Assembly (NCBI GenBank): GCA_019635735.1
Contig: JAHBYX010000001.1
Coordinates: forward strand, 1 to 64,000
Length of the DNA stretch: 64,000 bases
DNA from: Mesorhizobium sp.
Lineage (GTDB): Bacteria > Pseudomonadota > Alphaproteobacteria > Rhizobiales > Rhizobiaceae
Direction: 5' to 3'
This document shows positions 33,534-42,455 of this stretch, in pieces; position 1 is the first letter of the stretch; each line of letters begins with the position of its first letter. The notes below the pieces were generated by a model. The model had not been told where the DNA came from and searched no databases. It worked only from the letters and a program-made list of their open reading frames with translations. Position numbers and translations under genes: made by a program.

Positions 33534-33562
33534 TTGACTCTGCCGCATCCTCCACAATAGTC
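33534..33562 (+). promoter_or_regulatory. Candidate promoter of the ridA-GDPD group
   Basis: TTGACT (33534-33539) and ATAGTC (33557-33562) are 17 bp apart in the eipB-ridA divergent region, about 75 bp before the ridA start. The -35 is good and the -10 weak. Confidence 0.3.
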
Positions 33563-33635
33563 GTGGCCGAAGCGAGGCGAGCGTAAAGGCTTCGTCCGCG
33601 CAGGATGCCACGAGTCTCATTCCCGAGGAAAGCAA

Positions 33636-34100
33636 TTGGTTGACACGATCGAAGCCCGCCTTGCCGCCGAGGGCGTGACCTTGCCGGCCGCGGCAGCCCC
33701 CGCCGCGAACTATGTCCCGTTCATGCGCACCGGAAACCTGCTCTTCACCTCCGGTCAACTGCCCCTGTCTGGCGGCAAGCTCGTCTCGACCGGGCTGCTC
33801 GGCCGCGATCTCGACACGGCGGCGGGACGGGAAGCAGCGCGCGCATGCGCGATCAACATCCTCGCCCAGATCAAGGCCGCCACCGGCGACCTCGAGAAGA
33901 TTGCGCGTATCGTCAAGATCACCGTCTTCGTCGCCTCGGCTCCCGGCTTCAGCGAACAGCATCTGGTCGCCAACGGCGCGTCCGACCTGTTGGCGAAGGT
34001 GCTGGGCGAGCGCGGCAGACACGCCCGCTCGGCGGTCGGCACCGCTTCGCTGCCGCTCGACGCGCCCGTCGAGATCGAAGCGATCGTCGAACTCGCCTGA
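33636..34100 (+). CDS. RidA-family (YjgF/Rid) protein
   Basis: A 154-residue Rid-superfamily protein. Typical segments are NLLFTSGQLPLSG, ACAINILAQIKAATGDLEKI, ARIVKITVFVASAPGF and GTASLPLDAPVEIEAIVELA. RidA hydrolyses reactive enamines/imines released by PLP enzymes. An in-line Arg at the usual catalytic position (ARSAVGTASLP) is present, but this longer type belongs to a less studied subgroup. It is divergent from an operon that contains a serine/threonine dehydratase, a classic source of those imines. The start is TTG with GAGGAA 5 bp upstream. Confidence 0.88.
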   Translation: MVDTIEARLAAEGVTLPAAAAPAANYVPFMRTGNLLFTSGQLPLSGGKLVSTGLLGRDLDTAAGREAARACAINILAQIKAATGDLEKIARIVKITVFVASAPGFSEQHLVANGASDLLAKVLGERGRHARSAVGTASLPLDAPVEIEAIVELA

Positions 34101-34110
34101 GGCTCCCCCC

Positions 34111-34833
34111 ATGACCGACATTTCCTGGCTCACTGCGCGTCCGATCGCCCATCGCGGCTATCACGATCTGAACAAGACGCGCTGGGAGAACACGCTCTCG
34201 GCTTTCGATGCCGCGGCGCGTCGGAACTTCGCCATCGAATGCGACGTGATGCTGTCGGCCGACGGCGTGCCGGTGATCTTCCACGATCACGACCTGCAGC
34301 GGCTTGCCGGCCAGGGCGGGCTCGTCTGGCAGAAGACCGCAGCCGAGATGGGTGCGCTCAAGATCGGCGGCACGGCAGATCATGCGCCGACGCTGAGGGA
34401 AATGCTCAACCTCGTCGCCGGGCGCGTGCCGCTCGTCATCGAGCTCAAGGGCATTCCGGGCCATGACGAGGGTCTCGTCGAGGCGGTCGCAAAGGAATTG
34501 CGCACCTATGAGGGCAAGGCTGCGATCATGTCCTTCGACCACTGGCTGATCCGCCAGTTTCCGGTCCATGCCGCGGGTATCCCCGCCGGCCTCACTGCCT
34601 GGGGCGACAAGCCGCATGAGGTCGAGGCGCATTTCTCGATGCTGGCGAACGGTATCTCCTTCACGTCCTACCATTATGGCCACCTGCCGAACCGGTTCGT
34701 CACCTTCCTTCGCGAGACGCTGCGGCTGCCGGTCATCACCTGGACGGTGCGAGACGGCGACGCCGTCAGGACCACATTCGCCAATGCCGACCAGATGACG
34801 TTCGAAGGATTCGATCCGGACGCGATCGCCTGA
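34111..34833 (+). CDS. Glycerophosphodiester phosphodiesterase-like protein
   Basis: A 240-residue GDPD-family TIM barrel. Active-site elements: RPIAHRGYHD, WENTLSAF, and AIECDVMLSADGVPVIFHDH. Further motifs are VIELKG and WTVRDGDA near the end. No signal peptide, so cytoplasmic. Predicted to hydrolyse glycerophosphodiesters from phospholipid turnover. It begins 10 bp after ridA, in the same transcript. Confidence 0.92.
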   Translation: MTDISWLTARPIAHRGYHDLNKTRWENTLSAFDAAARRNFAIECDVMLSADGVPVIFHDHDLQRLAGQGGLVWQKTAAEMGALKIGGTADHAPTLREMLNLVAGRVPLVIELKGIPGHDEGLVEAVAKELRTYEGKAAIMSFDHWLIRQFPVHAAGIPAGLTAWGDKPHEVEAHFSMLANGISFTSYHYGHLPNRFVTFLRETLRLPVITWTVRDGDAVRTTFANADQMTFEGFDPDAIA

Positions 34834-34887
34834 ATCTCGCGCCGCGAAGCCCTTGCCGGATCGGTGTGCAGCGCACACATTGGTGCC

Positions 34888-36105
34888 ATGGATACAGGGA
34901 CACTCGGCGGGGCAGGTGGACAGGGCGAGGTCACGCTGAAGGTCGTGACCGGGATGTCAGACTTCACAAGCGAAGAATGGTCAGGCCTCCGCGGCGCCTC
35001 TCCCGATGACCAAGACACCCCGTACAACCCATTCATTTCGCACGCGTTCCTGTCGATCGTGGAAGACTCCGGAACGGTCTCACGCAGCACGGGCTGGCAG
35101 CCGCAGCATTTGCGCCTGGAAGCCGCCGACGGCACGCTCCTCGGCGCCGCACCCTGCTATCTCAAGTCGCACAGCCAGGGCGAATATGTCTTCGACCACG
35201 GCTGGGCCGACGCATTCGAACGGGCCGGCGGACGCTACTATCCAAAGCTCCAGGTCGCGGTGCCTTTCACGCCGGCGACGGGTCCCCGCCTGCTGGCGTC
35301 GCGCGCGTCCGCCACGCCGATCCGGGCGGCTCTCGCCGGGGGCCTGAAGACACTTACCGACCGGCTCGGCGTCTCTTCGGCCCATGTCACCTTCGCGATC
35401 GACGAAGACATCCAGCAGATGGACGCGGCCGGCTTCCTGCTGCGCACCGACCAGCAGTTCCATTTCCGCAACGAGGCCTATCGCGACTATGCCGATTTCC
35501 TCGACACGCTTGCCTCGCGCAAGCGCAAGGCGCTGCGCAAGGAGCGCGCCGCCGCCGTCCAGGACGGCATCACCATCGACCGGCTCACCGGCAAGGATCT
35601 GACCGAATCCGCCTGGGACGATTTCTTCCGCTTCTACATGGACACCGGCAGCCGCAAATGGGGGCGGCCCTACCTCAACCGCAAGTTCTTCTCGCTCGTC
35701 GGCGAGCGCATGGCCGACGACGTGCTGCTGGTGCTGGCGAGGCGCAACGGCCGATATATAGCCGGCGCGATCAATTTCATCGGCGGCGACCGCCTGTTCG
35801 GCCGCAATTGGGGCTGCGTCGAGGACCACCCCTTCCTGCATTTCGAGGTCTGCTACCACCAGGCGATCGATTTCGCCATCGAGCGCGGGCTGACGGTGGT
35901 GGAGGCCGGCGCCCAGGGCGAGCACAAGCTGGCGCGCGGCTATATGCCCGTCACCACCCGATCGGCGCACTACATCGCCCATCCCGGCCTGCGCCACGCG
36001 GTCGCCGACTATCTCGAGCGCGAGCGGCAGGAAGTCGCCCGGGTCGGCGAGTATCTGGAGGAGCACGGACCGTTCCGGCGCGGAGAATTGCAGGAACGGG
36101 AATAG
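34888..36105 (+). CDS. FemAB/GNAT-like protein of the PF04339 (DUF482) group
   Basis: A 405-residue cytoplasmic protein with a doubled GNAT-like fold as in the peptidoglycan biosynthesis/recognition family PF04339. Motifs: NPFISHAFLSIVEDSGTVSR, GAAPCYLKSHSQGEYVFDHG, YYPKLQVAVPFTPATGPRLL, RKRKALRKERAAA and FEVCYHQAIDFAIERGLTVV with EAGAQGEHKLARGYMPV near the end. The reaction is unknown in general. Start uncertain; MDTGTL is taken, other in-frame starts lie at 34864 and in the next 25 codons. It sits about 30 bp after the GDPD gene. Confidence 0.82.
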   Translation: MDTGTLGGAGGQGEVTLKVVTGMSDFTSEEWSGLRGASPDDQDTPYNPFISHAFLSIVEDSGTVSRSTGWQPQHLRLEAADGTLLGAAPCYLKSHSQGEYVFDHGWADAFERAGGRYYPKLQVAVPFTPATGPRLLASRASATPIRAALAGGLKTLTDRLGVSSAHVTFAIDEDIQQMDAAGFLLRTDQQFHFRNEAYRDYADFLDTLASRKRKALRKERAAAVQDGITIDRLTGKDLTESAWDDFFRFYMDTGSRKWGRPYLNRKFFSLVGERMADDVLLVLARRNGRYIAGAINFIGGDRLFGRNWGCVEDHPFLHFEVCYHQAIDFAIERGLTVVEAGAQGEHKLARGYMPVTTRSAHYIAHPGLRHAVADYLERERQEVARVGEYLEEHGPFRRGELQERE

Positions 36106-36163
36106 GCAACGAGCGAATGCACCGCCGCTTGCCAATCGACGCCTTCGGCCATAGCACAACGCC

Positions 36164-36625
36164 ATGTCTCTCGAATCCGTCCGCGCCTTCTTCCACGAAC
36201 ACGCACCCGACATCGACGTCATCGTCACCGAAGCCAGTTCGGCGACGGTGGCTCTCGCGGCTGCAGCGCATGGGGTCGAGCCGGCGCAGATCGCCAAGAC
36301 CATCTGCCTGCGTGCCGGCGACGAGACGCTGCTGCTCGTCACCAGCGGCACCGAGCGGCTAAGCAACCGCAAGTTCAAGGACCGCTTCGGCGGCAAGCCG
36401 CGTATGCTGGATGCCGACACAGTACTCGAACTCACCAGCCATCCCGTCGGCGGCGTCTGCCCGTTCGGCCTGCCTGCTCCTCTCCCCGTCTACTGCGACG
36501 TGTCGCTGAAACGCTTCGACGAGGTCGTGCCGGCGGCCGGCGCCACCAACGCGGCGGTGCGGTTGCCGTCCGAGCGCCTCGCCGCGCTCACCGGGGCACG
36601 GTGGGTTGACGTCTGCGGCGAATAG
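36164..36625 (+). CDS. YbaK/EbsC-type aminoacyl-tRNA deacylase
   Basis: A 153-residue YbaK/ProRS-INS-like domain. Conserved parts: ALAAAAHGVEPAQIAKTICL, VTSGTERLSNRKFKDRFG, THPVGG-like segment SHPVGGVCPFGLPAPLPVYC, and VVPAAGATNAAVRL. The family hydrolyses mischarged aminoacyl-tRNA such as Cys- or Ala-tRNAPro. Cys at the end (WVDVCGE) is not a known active residue. Substrate unknown. Confidence 0.88.
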   Translation: MSLESVRAFFHEHAPDIDVIVTEASSATVALAAAAHGVEPAQIAKTICLRAGDETLLLVTSGTERLSNRKFKDRFGGKPRMLDADTVLELTSHPVGGVCPFGLPAPLPVYCDVSLKRFDEVVPAAGATNAAVRLPSERLAALTGARWVDVCGE

Positions 36626-36659
36626 CTGACAAGACATCGCTATCTTCGCTACGGAGTGG

Positions 36660-37094
36660 ATGAACCAGATGGCTCCCGCCTACGATCCTTCGAACGTCTT
36701 CTCAAAAATCCTGCGCGGCGAGCTTCCCGCCTACAAGCTCTACGAGGACGCCGACACCTTCGCCTTCATGGACATCATGCCGCGCGGCGACGGCCACTGC
36801 CTCGTCATCCCGAAGGCACCGTCGCGCAATATTCTCGACGTGTCCGAGGACAGTCTCCTCGCTGTCGCGCGGACCACGCAGAAGCTCGCCCGCGCTGTCG
36901 TCAAGGCATTCGCGGCGGACGGCGTGACCGTCCAGCAGTTCAACGAGAGCGCCGGCGGGCAGGTCGTCTTCCACCTGCATGTTCACATCATCCCGCGCTT
37001 CCAGGGCGTGTCGCTGAAGCCGCACACGGGCCAGATGGAGAAGCCGGAAGTGCTGTCCGCCAACGCGGAGAAAATCCGCGCGGCGCTGCGGTAG
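36660..37094 (+). CDS. HIT-family nucleotide hydrolase/transferase
   Basis: A 144-residue histidine-triad protein. N-terminal FSKILRGELPAYKLYEDADT and the triad HLHVHIIPR in GGQVVFHLHVHIIPRF. Resembles HinT-like AMP-lysine or AMP-anhydride hydrolases; substrate not determined. GGAG lies just before the ATG. Its stop is 8 bp from the convergent PAP2 stop, with no hairpin between. Confidence 0.9.
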   Translation: MNQMAPAYDPSNVFSKILRGELPAYKLYEDADTFAFMDIMPRGDGHCLVIPKAPSRNILDVSEDSLLAVARTTQKLARAVVKAFAADGVTVQQFNESAGGQVVFHLHVHIIPRFQGVSLKPHTGQMEKPEVLSANAEKIRAALR

Positions 37095-37102
37095 AACCAG
37101 CG

Positions 37103-38071
37103 TCAGACCGGATTCGGCGCGGCGACCGGTCGCGGTTCGGCGGCAAGGGGCGTCTGCGCGTCGTAGATCTTCAGGCCCACCACCCACGAACCGATGGTGA
37201 TGACGACTCCCGCCAGGACGTCGGCCAGATTGTGTCCGCCATGGACCAGGATCGCCGGGAAGAGCAGCAGGCAGACGCCGATCAGGACGAGGCGCGCGAT
37301 CAGGTACGGCCAGAGCGCAATGAGAGAGATCAACGCCATCACCGTATGGAACGAGGGGAAACCGACCAGCCCGGTCACCCCCATCGCCGACAGGTCAGTC
37401 ACACCCTCGCGGAACAGCCGATTGAGTTCCGCGCCGTAAGCCGGGCTCACCACGGGCCGGACGATGCGCTCGACCTCGGGATCGAGTGTCCAGAACGCCG
37501 CCGCGCCGCCGGAAGGAAACAGCGCCCAGCAGAAGATCGTCGCGAGCGAGGCGATGACGGTGCCGAGCGCGGCCGCATGCAGCCGCCGCCGGTCGAGCAG
37601 CGCGCCGAGAACGATGAAGGCGCACAGCAGTTGGATCAGCGTCAACGCGTAGACCCGCCTGACGATGTCGTTGAAGGCCGGATACTCCGCGAACCACGAA
37701 ACCAACGCCGGCCAGGAGTAGCCGAGCCACGCATCGATCCTAACCAGCGCCGCGTCGATCGGGGCTGTCGGGCGCGGCAGAAGGACGATGTTGAACAGAA
37801 CGCCAAAGGCCGAATAGGCTACGAAAAGGCCCAGCACGTGGGTCACCAGCGCGATGCGCTCGCTGTCGCGAAACTGCCGGTAGATCTGGCCGACGCCGAT
37901 CATCACAGCTGCGAAGCCTACGGAAAACGTGAAGAATTCCGGCCCGACGGCAATGCCCTTCCACCATACGAGGAAGAAGCTCGCGACGCCGAGCGCCCCA
38001 GTTATCAGTAGGATTGTCCGTTCTGCCGGATGAAATACCAAGATCTTCGTCCTCGCGCTCGAGAGGACCAT
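37103..38071 (-). CDS. PAP2-superfamily integral membrane phosphatase or transferase
   Basis: A 322-residue protein with about six to eight hydrophobic helices. The PAP2 motifs are VGFPSFHTVMALISLIAL (core His) and HGGHNLADVLAGVVITIGSW (second His and Asp), placing it in the Aur1-like PAP2_3 subgroup. The lipid phosphatase or head-group transferase role is inferred only; the substrate is unknown. Convergent with the HIT gene. Confidence 0.82.
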   Translation of the reverse strand: MVLSSARTKILVFHPAERTILLITGALGVASFFLVWWKGIAVGPEFFTFSVGFAAVMIGVGQIYRQFRDSERIALVTHVLGLFVAYSAFGVLFNIVLLPRPTAPIDAALVRIDAWLGYSWPALVSWFAEYPAFNDIVRRVYALTLIQLLCAFIVLGALLDRRRLHAAALGTVIASLATIFCWALFPSGGAAAFWTLDPEVERIVRPVVSPAYGAELNRLFREGVTDLSAMGVTGLVGFPSFHTVMALISLIALWPYLIARLVLIGVCLLLFPAILVHGGHNLADVLAGVVITIGSWVVGLKIYDAQTPLAAEPRPVAAPNPV

Positions 38072-38115
38072 AGCGGCCTGCGGTTAAGCGGCGGTAAGCC
38101 CCAGGTCCGATTCCG

Positions 38116-38472
38116 CTACCAGGTTCGGCCTATGAGCATCCCTGCGATCAGGACGGCTTCCGCCGTGACGATGCCGGCCAGCATGCTGTGCCGCAGAGCG
38201 AGATAGGCGGCGAACCCGGCTGCCGCCGCTCCGACGCGCAGCGCCATTGACGTTTCCGCCAGCGCCCCGCCCGGAAAGACGATCAGATTGCCGATCACCG
38301 CGGCCACCAGCGCGGTCGCGATGGTGCGAACCAGCACCATCGCGTCGGAATCCTCCGACACGCGTCCGCCGATGAAGACGCCGAGGAACCGCCACGCGTC
38401 CGTCACCAGCCAGCCGGCAAGCAGGATGAACAGATAGGGCCACCACCAGGCGCCGTTGCCGAAGAAGGTCAT
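38116..38472 (-). CDS. azlD: AzlD-family branched-chain amino-acid exporter subunit
   Basis: A 118-residue membrane protein with three to four helices: WPYLFILLAGWLVTDAWRFL, VRTIATALVAAVIGNLIVF and AYLALRHSMLAGIVTAEAVL. The small subunit of an AzlC/AzlD pair. Its ATG overlaps the azlC stop by ATGA. Confidence 0.88.
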   Translation of the reverse strand: MTFFGNGAWWWPYLFILLAGWLVTDAWRFLGVFIGGRVSEDSDAMVLVRTIATALVAAVIGNLIVFPGGALAETSMALRVGAAAAGFAAYLALRHSMLAGIVTAEAVLIAGMLIGRTW

Positions 38473-39212
38473 GTCGCGTCCCGCCGCCGGCTGGCCAGAT
38501 GATATCCGAACGCGCCGAATCCGCCGACGAGGCCGGCCGCCAGGAGGTCGAAGCCAGGCGTCCAGAGATGGAAGAGCGGGCCGAGCGCCAGGCCCAGAAC
38601 CATCGCGACGTAGCCTGCCCTCTCCCGCGCCGAACTCCACAGAGAGGTTAGGAAGTAGATCGGCGTCAGAAGCAGCAGCGCCGCCGATGCGAGCGGCGGC
38701 AGATCGCCAGCGAGCTCGAAAGCGATACCGACGGCAATCATGTTCACCAAAACCAGCGTGCCGCCTAGGCCGGCATACCAGGCCGTGCGCATTTCGCGCG
38801 GCACGCCGCGAATGGCCTGCATGGCAATGACCCATGAGGTCACGGCAACGAAGTGGGACAGAAGGTAGAGAACCCATGTCCGCGTTCTGGAACCGCGCAT
38901 CTCCGGAACCAGCGCCACCACCATCGGCGTCAGCCGGATGGAGGAGAGGGCTACCGCAAAGGCCGCGGCCGGCAGGCCGGCTCCGCCGATGATCGCGCCG
39001 ACCAGCACCACATTGGCCGGCAGCGCCCAGACGATACCCGTCGCGAAAACGCTCTGCGTCAGCGTCAGCCCCGCCTCGCGCGCCAGCCCGGCAAAACCGA
39101 CATGGGCCCCCGCCAGCATCAGAAGCGGCAGCGAGAACGCGGCGCGCACGCCGCGCCTGAACCAGGTCGCGGTCGAGAGATGCGTGATCGGGGAGGATGG
39201 ACCGCCGGACAT
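38469..39212 (-). CDS. azlC: AzlC-family branched-chain amino-acid permease
   Basis: A 247-residue membrane protein with about seven helices. Markers: LMLAGAHVGFAGLAREAGLT, VWALPANVVLVGAIIGGAGL, FAVALSSIRLTPMVVALVPE and LSHFVAVTSWVIAMQA. The pair exports branched-chain amino acids in other bacteria. Start MSGGPSSP is taken; a longer frame extends upstream without family likeness. Located between a PAP2 gene and clpA with no evident pathway link. Confidence 0.88.
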   Translation of the reverse strand: MSGGPSSPITHLSTATWFRRGVRAAFSLPLLMLAGAHVGFAGLAREAGLTLTQSVFATGIVWALPANVVLVGAIIGGAGLPAAAFAVALSSIRLTPMVVALVPEMRGSRTRTWVLYLLSHFVAVTSWVIAMQAIRGVPREMRTAWYAGLGGTLVLVNMIAVGIAFELAGDLPPLASAALLLLTPIYFLTSLWSSARERAGYVAMVLGLALGPLFHLWTPGFDLLAAGLVGGFGAFGYHLASRRRDAT

Positions 39213-39281
39213 TGGCTCGATGCCTAGCCGAAGTTCTTTCGGTGGTGAACCGCCAATGTTGCAGGGCATGTCGGTCCAAAC

Positions 39282-39310
39282 GAAAAGGCCGGCGACAGCT
39301 GCGCCGGCCT
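39282..39310 (-). terminator. Intrinsic terminator after clpA
   Basis: A 9-bp stem (AGGCCGGCG at 39286-39294, CGCCGGCCT at 39302-39310) has a 7-nt loop. On the minus strand CTTTTCG follows, a short T-run. It separates clpA from azlC. Confidence 0.75.
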
Positions 39311-39330
39311 CATCGTATTGTTTACACGCC

Positions 39331-41802
39331 TCATTTCCTCGGAAGCTGGGGCACCATGCTGCGCTTGGCCGGCTCACCCGGCTTCCCGGGCTTGGACTTG
39401 GCGATCGGGACCGGCTTGGCCGCAGGTTTCGCCTTGGCTTTCTTCGCGGCCGGCTTCTTCGGCTTCGGCGCGGGCTCTTCCTTCTTCGGCCTGACCGGAA
39501 CCTCGTCCGCGACGGCTTCGAGTTTGAGCTTGCTGTCGATGCCGCTGCCGCCGACGGTTATGCGGACCGTGCCGCCTTTCCTCAGCTTGCCGAACAGCAC
39601 CTCGTCCGCCAGCGGCTTCTTGATGTGCTCCTGGATCACGCGGCCAAGCGGCCTTGCGCCCATCTTCTCATCGTAGCCCTTGTCGGCAAGCCAGGCGATC
39701 GCCTCCGGGGCGAGGTCGAAGGTGACGCCGCGATCGGCGAGCTGGGCTTCCAGCTGCATGACGAACTTCTGCACCACCTGATGGATCACCGGCACCGGCA
39801 GCGAGCCGAACGGGATGATCGCGTCGAGACGGTTGCGGAACTCCGGCGTAAACAGCTTGTTGATGGCCTCCACGTCGTCGCCTTCGCGCTTGGTCGAACC
39901 GAAGCCGATCGCCGCGCGCTGCGCGTCGAACGCACCCGCATTGGTCGTCATGATCAGGATCACGTTACGGAAGTCGATCTTCTTGCCGTTGTGGTCGGTC
40001 AGCTTGCCGTGGTCCATCACCTGCAGGAGGATGTTGAACAGGTCCGGATGCGCCTTCTCGATCTCGTCGAGCAGAAGCACGCAATGCGGGTGCTGATCGA
40101 CGCCGTCGGTCAGGAGACCGCCCTGGTCGAAGCCGACATAACCCGGAGGTGCGCCGATCAGCCTGGAGACCGTGTGGCGCTCCATGTATTCCGACATGTC
40201 GAAGCGGATCAGCTCGACGCCGAGCGAGGCCGCCAGTTGCTTGGCCACCTCCGTCTTGCCGACGCCGGTCGGACCCGAGAACAGGTAGGAGCCGATCGGC
40301 TTTTCCGGTTCGCGCAGGCCGGCGCGGGCAAGCTTGATGGCGGACGCCAGTGCCGTAATCGCCGTCTCCTGGCCATAGACCACGCGCTTGAGCTCGGCCT
40401 CGAGATTGGCCAGCACCTTCTCGTCGTCGGCGGAGACCGTCTTCGGCGGGATACGGGCCATCGTCGCGATGGTGTTCTCGATCTCCTTGATGGTGATCGT
40501 CTTCTTCCGCTTGCCTTCGGGCAGGAGCATCTGCGAGGCGCCGGTCTCGTCGATCACGTCGATCGCCTTGTCGGGCAGCTTGCGGTCGTTGATGTAGCGC
40601 GCCGAGAGTTCCACCGCGGCCTTGATGGCCTCGTTGGTGTATTTCACCTTGTGGAAGTCCTCATAATAGGGCTTGAGACCCTTCATGATCTCGATTGCGT
40701 CCCCGATGGAGGGTTCGTTGACGTCGATCTTCTGGAAGCGGCGCACCAAAGCGCGGTCCTTCTCGAAGAACTGGCGGAACTCCTTGTAGGTGGTCGAGCC
40801 GATGCAGCGGATCGAACCGGAGGAGAGCGCCGGCTTGAGCAGGTTGGACGCGTCCATTGCGCCGCCGGACGTCGCGCCGGCGCCGATGACCGTATGGATC
40901 TCGTCGATGAACAGCACGGCGCCCGGATACTCCTCGAGTTCCTTCACGACCTGCTTCAGCCGCTCCTCGAAATCACCGCGATAGCGCGTACCGGCAAGCA
41001 GCGTGCCCATATCGAGCGCGAAGATCGTCGCGTTGAGCAGCACGCTCGGCACGTCGCCCTCGACGATGCGCTTGGCAAGGCCTTCGGCGATCGCCGTCTT
41101 GCCTACGCCGGGATCGCCGACATAGAGCGGGTTGTTCTTCGACCGGCGGCAGAGGATCTGAATCGTCCGGTTGATTTCGCCGGCACGGCCGATCAGCGGG
41201 TCGATCTTGCCGGACTTGGCCTTCTGGTTGAGGTTGACGCAGTAGGCGGTCAGCGCGTCCTGCTGCTTCTTGTTCTTGCCGTTTTCCTCCGGCTGTTCGC
41301 CGTTGCGCTCGCCGGGCTGGTCCTCCTCGGCGCCGCGCGGCGTGCGCGATTCGGACGCGCCCGGCCGCTTGGCGATGCCGTGCGAGATGTAGTTGACCGC
41401 GTCGTAGCGGGTCATCTGCTGTTCCTGCAGGAAATAGGCGGCATGACTCTCCCGCTCGGCAAAGATCGCGACGAGCACGTTGGCGCCCGAGACTTCCTCG
41501 CGGCCGGACGACTGGACGTGGATCACCGCGCGCTGGATAACGCGCTGGAAACCGGCGGTCGGCTTCGAATCCTCGTCGTAGCCGGTGATCAGATTGTCGA
41601 GTTCCTTGTCGACATAGCCCACCACCGTCTTGCGCAGTTCATCGAGGTCGACATTGCAGGCACGCATGACGGCGGCCGCGTCGGTATCGTCGATCAGCGC
41701 CAGGAGCAGATGCTCCAGCGTCGCATATTCGTGATGCCGCTCGTTGGCGAACGTCAGCGCCTGGTGAAGCGCCCGCTCTAGGCTCTGGGAGAAAGCCGGC
41801 AT
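39331..41802 (-). CDS. clpA: ClpA, AAA+ unfoldase of the ClpAP protease
   Basis: An 823-residue class I Hsp100. The N-domain (1-145) starts [20 protein letters not shown]. Two AAA+ modules follow: Walker [21 protein letters not shown] and [16 protein letters not shown] (D1), then [16 protein letters not shown] and [15 protein letters not shown] (D2). The C-terminus is a Lys/Ala/Pro-rich tail of about 55 residues ([20 protein letters not shown] and on) not needed for the AAA core; such tails recur in alphaproteobacteria. Next to its adaptor clpS; clpP is elsewhere. Confidence 0.96.
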   Translation of the reverse strand: MPAFSQSLERALHQALTFANERHHEYATLEHLLLALIDDTDAAAVMRACNVDLDELRKTVVGYVDKELDNLITGYDEDSKPTAGFQRVIQRAVIHVQSSGREEVSGANVLVAIFAERESHAAYFLQEQQMTRYDAVNYISHGIAKRPGASESRTPRGAEEDQPGERNGEQPEENGKNKKQQDALTAYCVNLNQKAKSGKIDPLIGRAGEINRTIQILCRRSKNNPLYVGDPGVGKTAIAEGLAKRIVEGDVPSVLLNATIFALDMGTLLAGTRYRGDFEERLKQVVKELEEYPGAVLFIDEIHTVIGAGATSGGAMDASNLLKPALSSGSIRCIGSTTYKEFRQFFEKDRALVRRFQKIDVNEPSIGDAIEIMKGLKPYYEDFHKVKYTNEAIKAAVELSARYINDRKLPDKAIDVIDETGASQMLLPEGKRKKTITIKEIENTIATMARIPPKTVSADDEKVLANLEAELKRVVYGQETAITALASAIKLARAGLREPEKPIGSYLFSGPTGVGKTEVAKQLAASLGVELIRFDMSEYMERHTVSRLIGAPPGYVGFDQGGLLTDGVDQHPHCVLLLDEIEKAHPDLFNILLQVMDHGKLTDHNGKKIDFRNVILIMTTNAGAFDAQRAAIGFGSTKREGDDVEAINKLFTPEFRNRLDAIIPFGSLPVPVIHQVVQKFVMQLEAQLADRGVTFDLAPEAIAWLADKGYDEKMGARPLGRVIQEHIKKPLADEVLFGKLRKGGTVRITVGGSGIDSKLKLEAVADEVPVRPKKEEPAPKPKKPAAKKAKAKPAAKPVPIAKSKPGKPGEPAKRSMVPQLPRK

Positions 41803-41857
41803 TCAATACCTCGCTTGTTCTCCGTCTTGGCGCGGTGGGAGTCCGCGCGGACGGACT

Positions 41858-42187
41858 TCATTTCTTTTCCATCACGCATTGCAGCGGATGCTGGTGCTGA
41901 CGGGCAAAATCCATGACTTGCGTCACTTTGGTCTCGGCGACCTCGAATGTATAGACCCCGCATTCGCCCACTCCGTGATTGTGAACATGCAGCATGATGC
42001 GGGTCGCGGCTTCCCGATCCTTCTGGAAGAACCGCTCGAGGATATGTACGACGAACTCCATCGGAGTGTAGTCGTCGTTGAGAATGAGGACCCGGTAGAG
42101 GCTGGGCTTCTTCGTCTTCGTCTTGGTGCGCGTGATGACGGAGGTTCCCCGACCCGGAACGCCTCTGTCATTGTCGCCTGCCTGCAT
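41858..42187 (-). CDS. clpS: ClpS, N-end-rule adaptor of ClpAP
   Basis: A 109-residue adaptor that delivers N-degron substrates to ClpA. The ClpS fold spans [20 protein letters not shown] through [20 protein letters not shown] to the end, with the binding-pocket Asp-Asp in NDDYTPM and the His in MLHVHNHG. The disordered N-terminus [11 protein letters not shown] is typical of the substrate-inhibitory extension. The start MQAGDND is chosen; an in-frame ATG at 42208 adds seven residues. Followed by clpA after 55 bp. Confidence 0.93.
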   Translation of the reverse strand: MQAGDNDRGVPGRGTSVITRTKTKTKKPSLYRVLILNDDYTPMEFVVHILERFFQKDREAATRIMLHVHNHGVGECGVYTFEVAETKVTQVMDFARQHQHPLQCVMEKK

Positions 42188-42258
42188 GCGTCCGTTCTGG
42201 AACCGCATTGGCGCCCCGCCGATCGTCAATCTCTGCCCACCCCTTTGCGTGCCCGGAC

Positions 42259-42316
42259 TCGAACACGAATGTAGGTGTTCGAATGTTGATTTTAAGGCCT
42301 TCTTTCGCGCTGACAA
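42259..42316 (-). promoter_or_regulatory. Promoter of clpS-clpA with a perfect inverted repeat at the start site
   Basis: On the minus strand TTGTCA (42316-42311) and TAAAAT (42294-42289) are 16 bp apart. Just after, TCGAACAC (42259-42266) and GTGTTCGA (42275-42282) form a perfect 8-bp inverted repeat with an 8-bp spacer. It covers the expected +1 to about +24. It may be a repressor operator or an RNA hairpin of the leader. It is not an SOS box (wrong spacing). Confidence 0.5.
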
Positions 42317-42455
42317 TATGCCCGGTCGGTCAGGTCGCGGGAAAACGGACGGGACGACAGGCGCAGGAGCGCAGGACCCGGCAATCCGCCGGGGCCGCAC
42401 GGCCGCACGCAGGGAGAGGTGCACCTAGGATCAAGGAATTCGGGCGACAGCGGAA

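Noticed and set aside
38938..41781. A 947-codon open frame on plus, antisense to clpA
   Set aside because: Shadow of clpA, whose two AAA+ modules are complete on minus. No ribosome site or family likeness.
42259..42282. SOS box upstream of clpS
   Set aside because: It contains GAAC and GTTC, but they are inverted with wrong spacing for the GTTC-N7-GTTC direct repeat.
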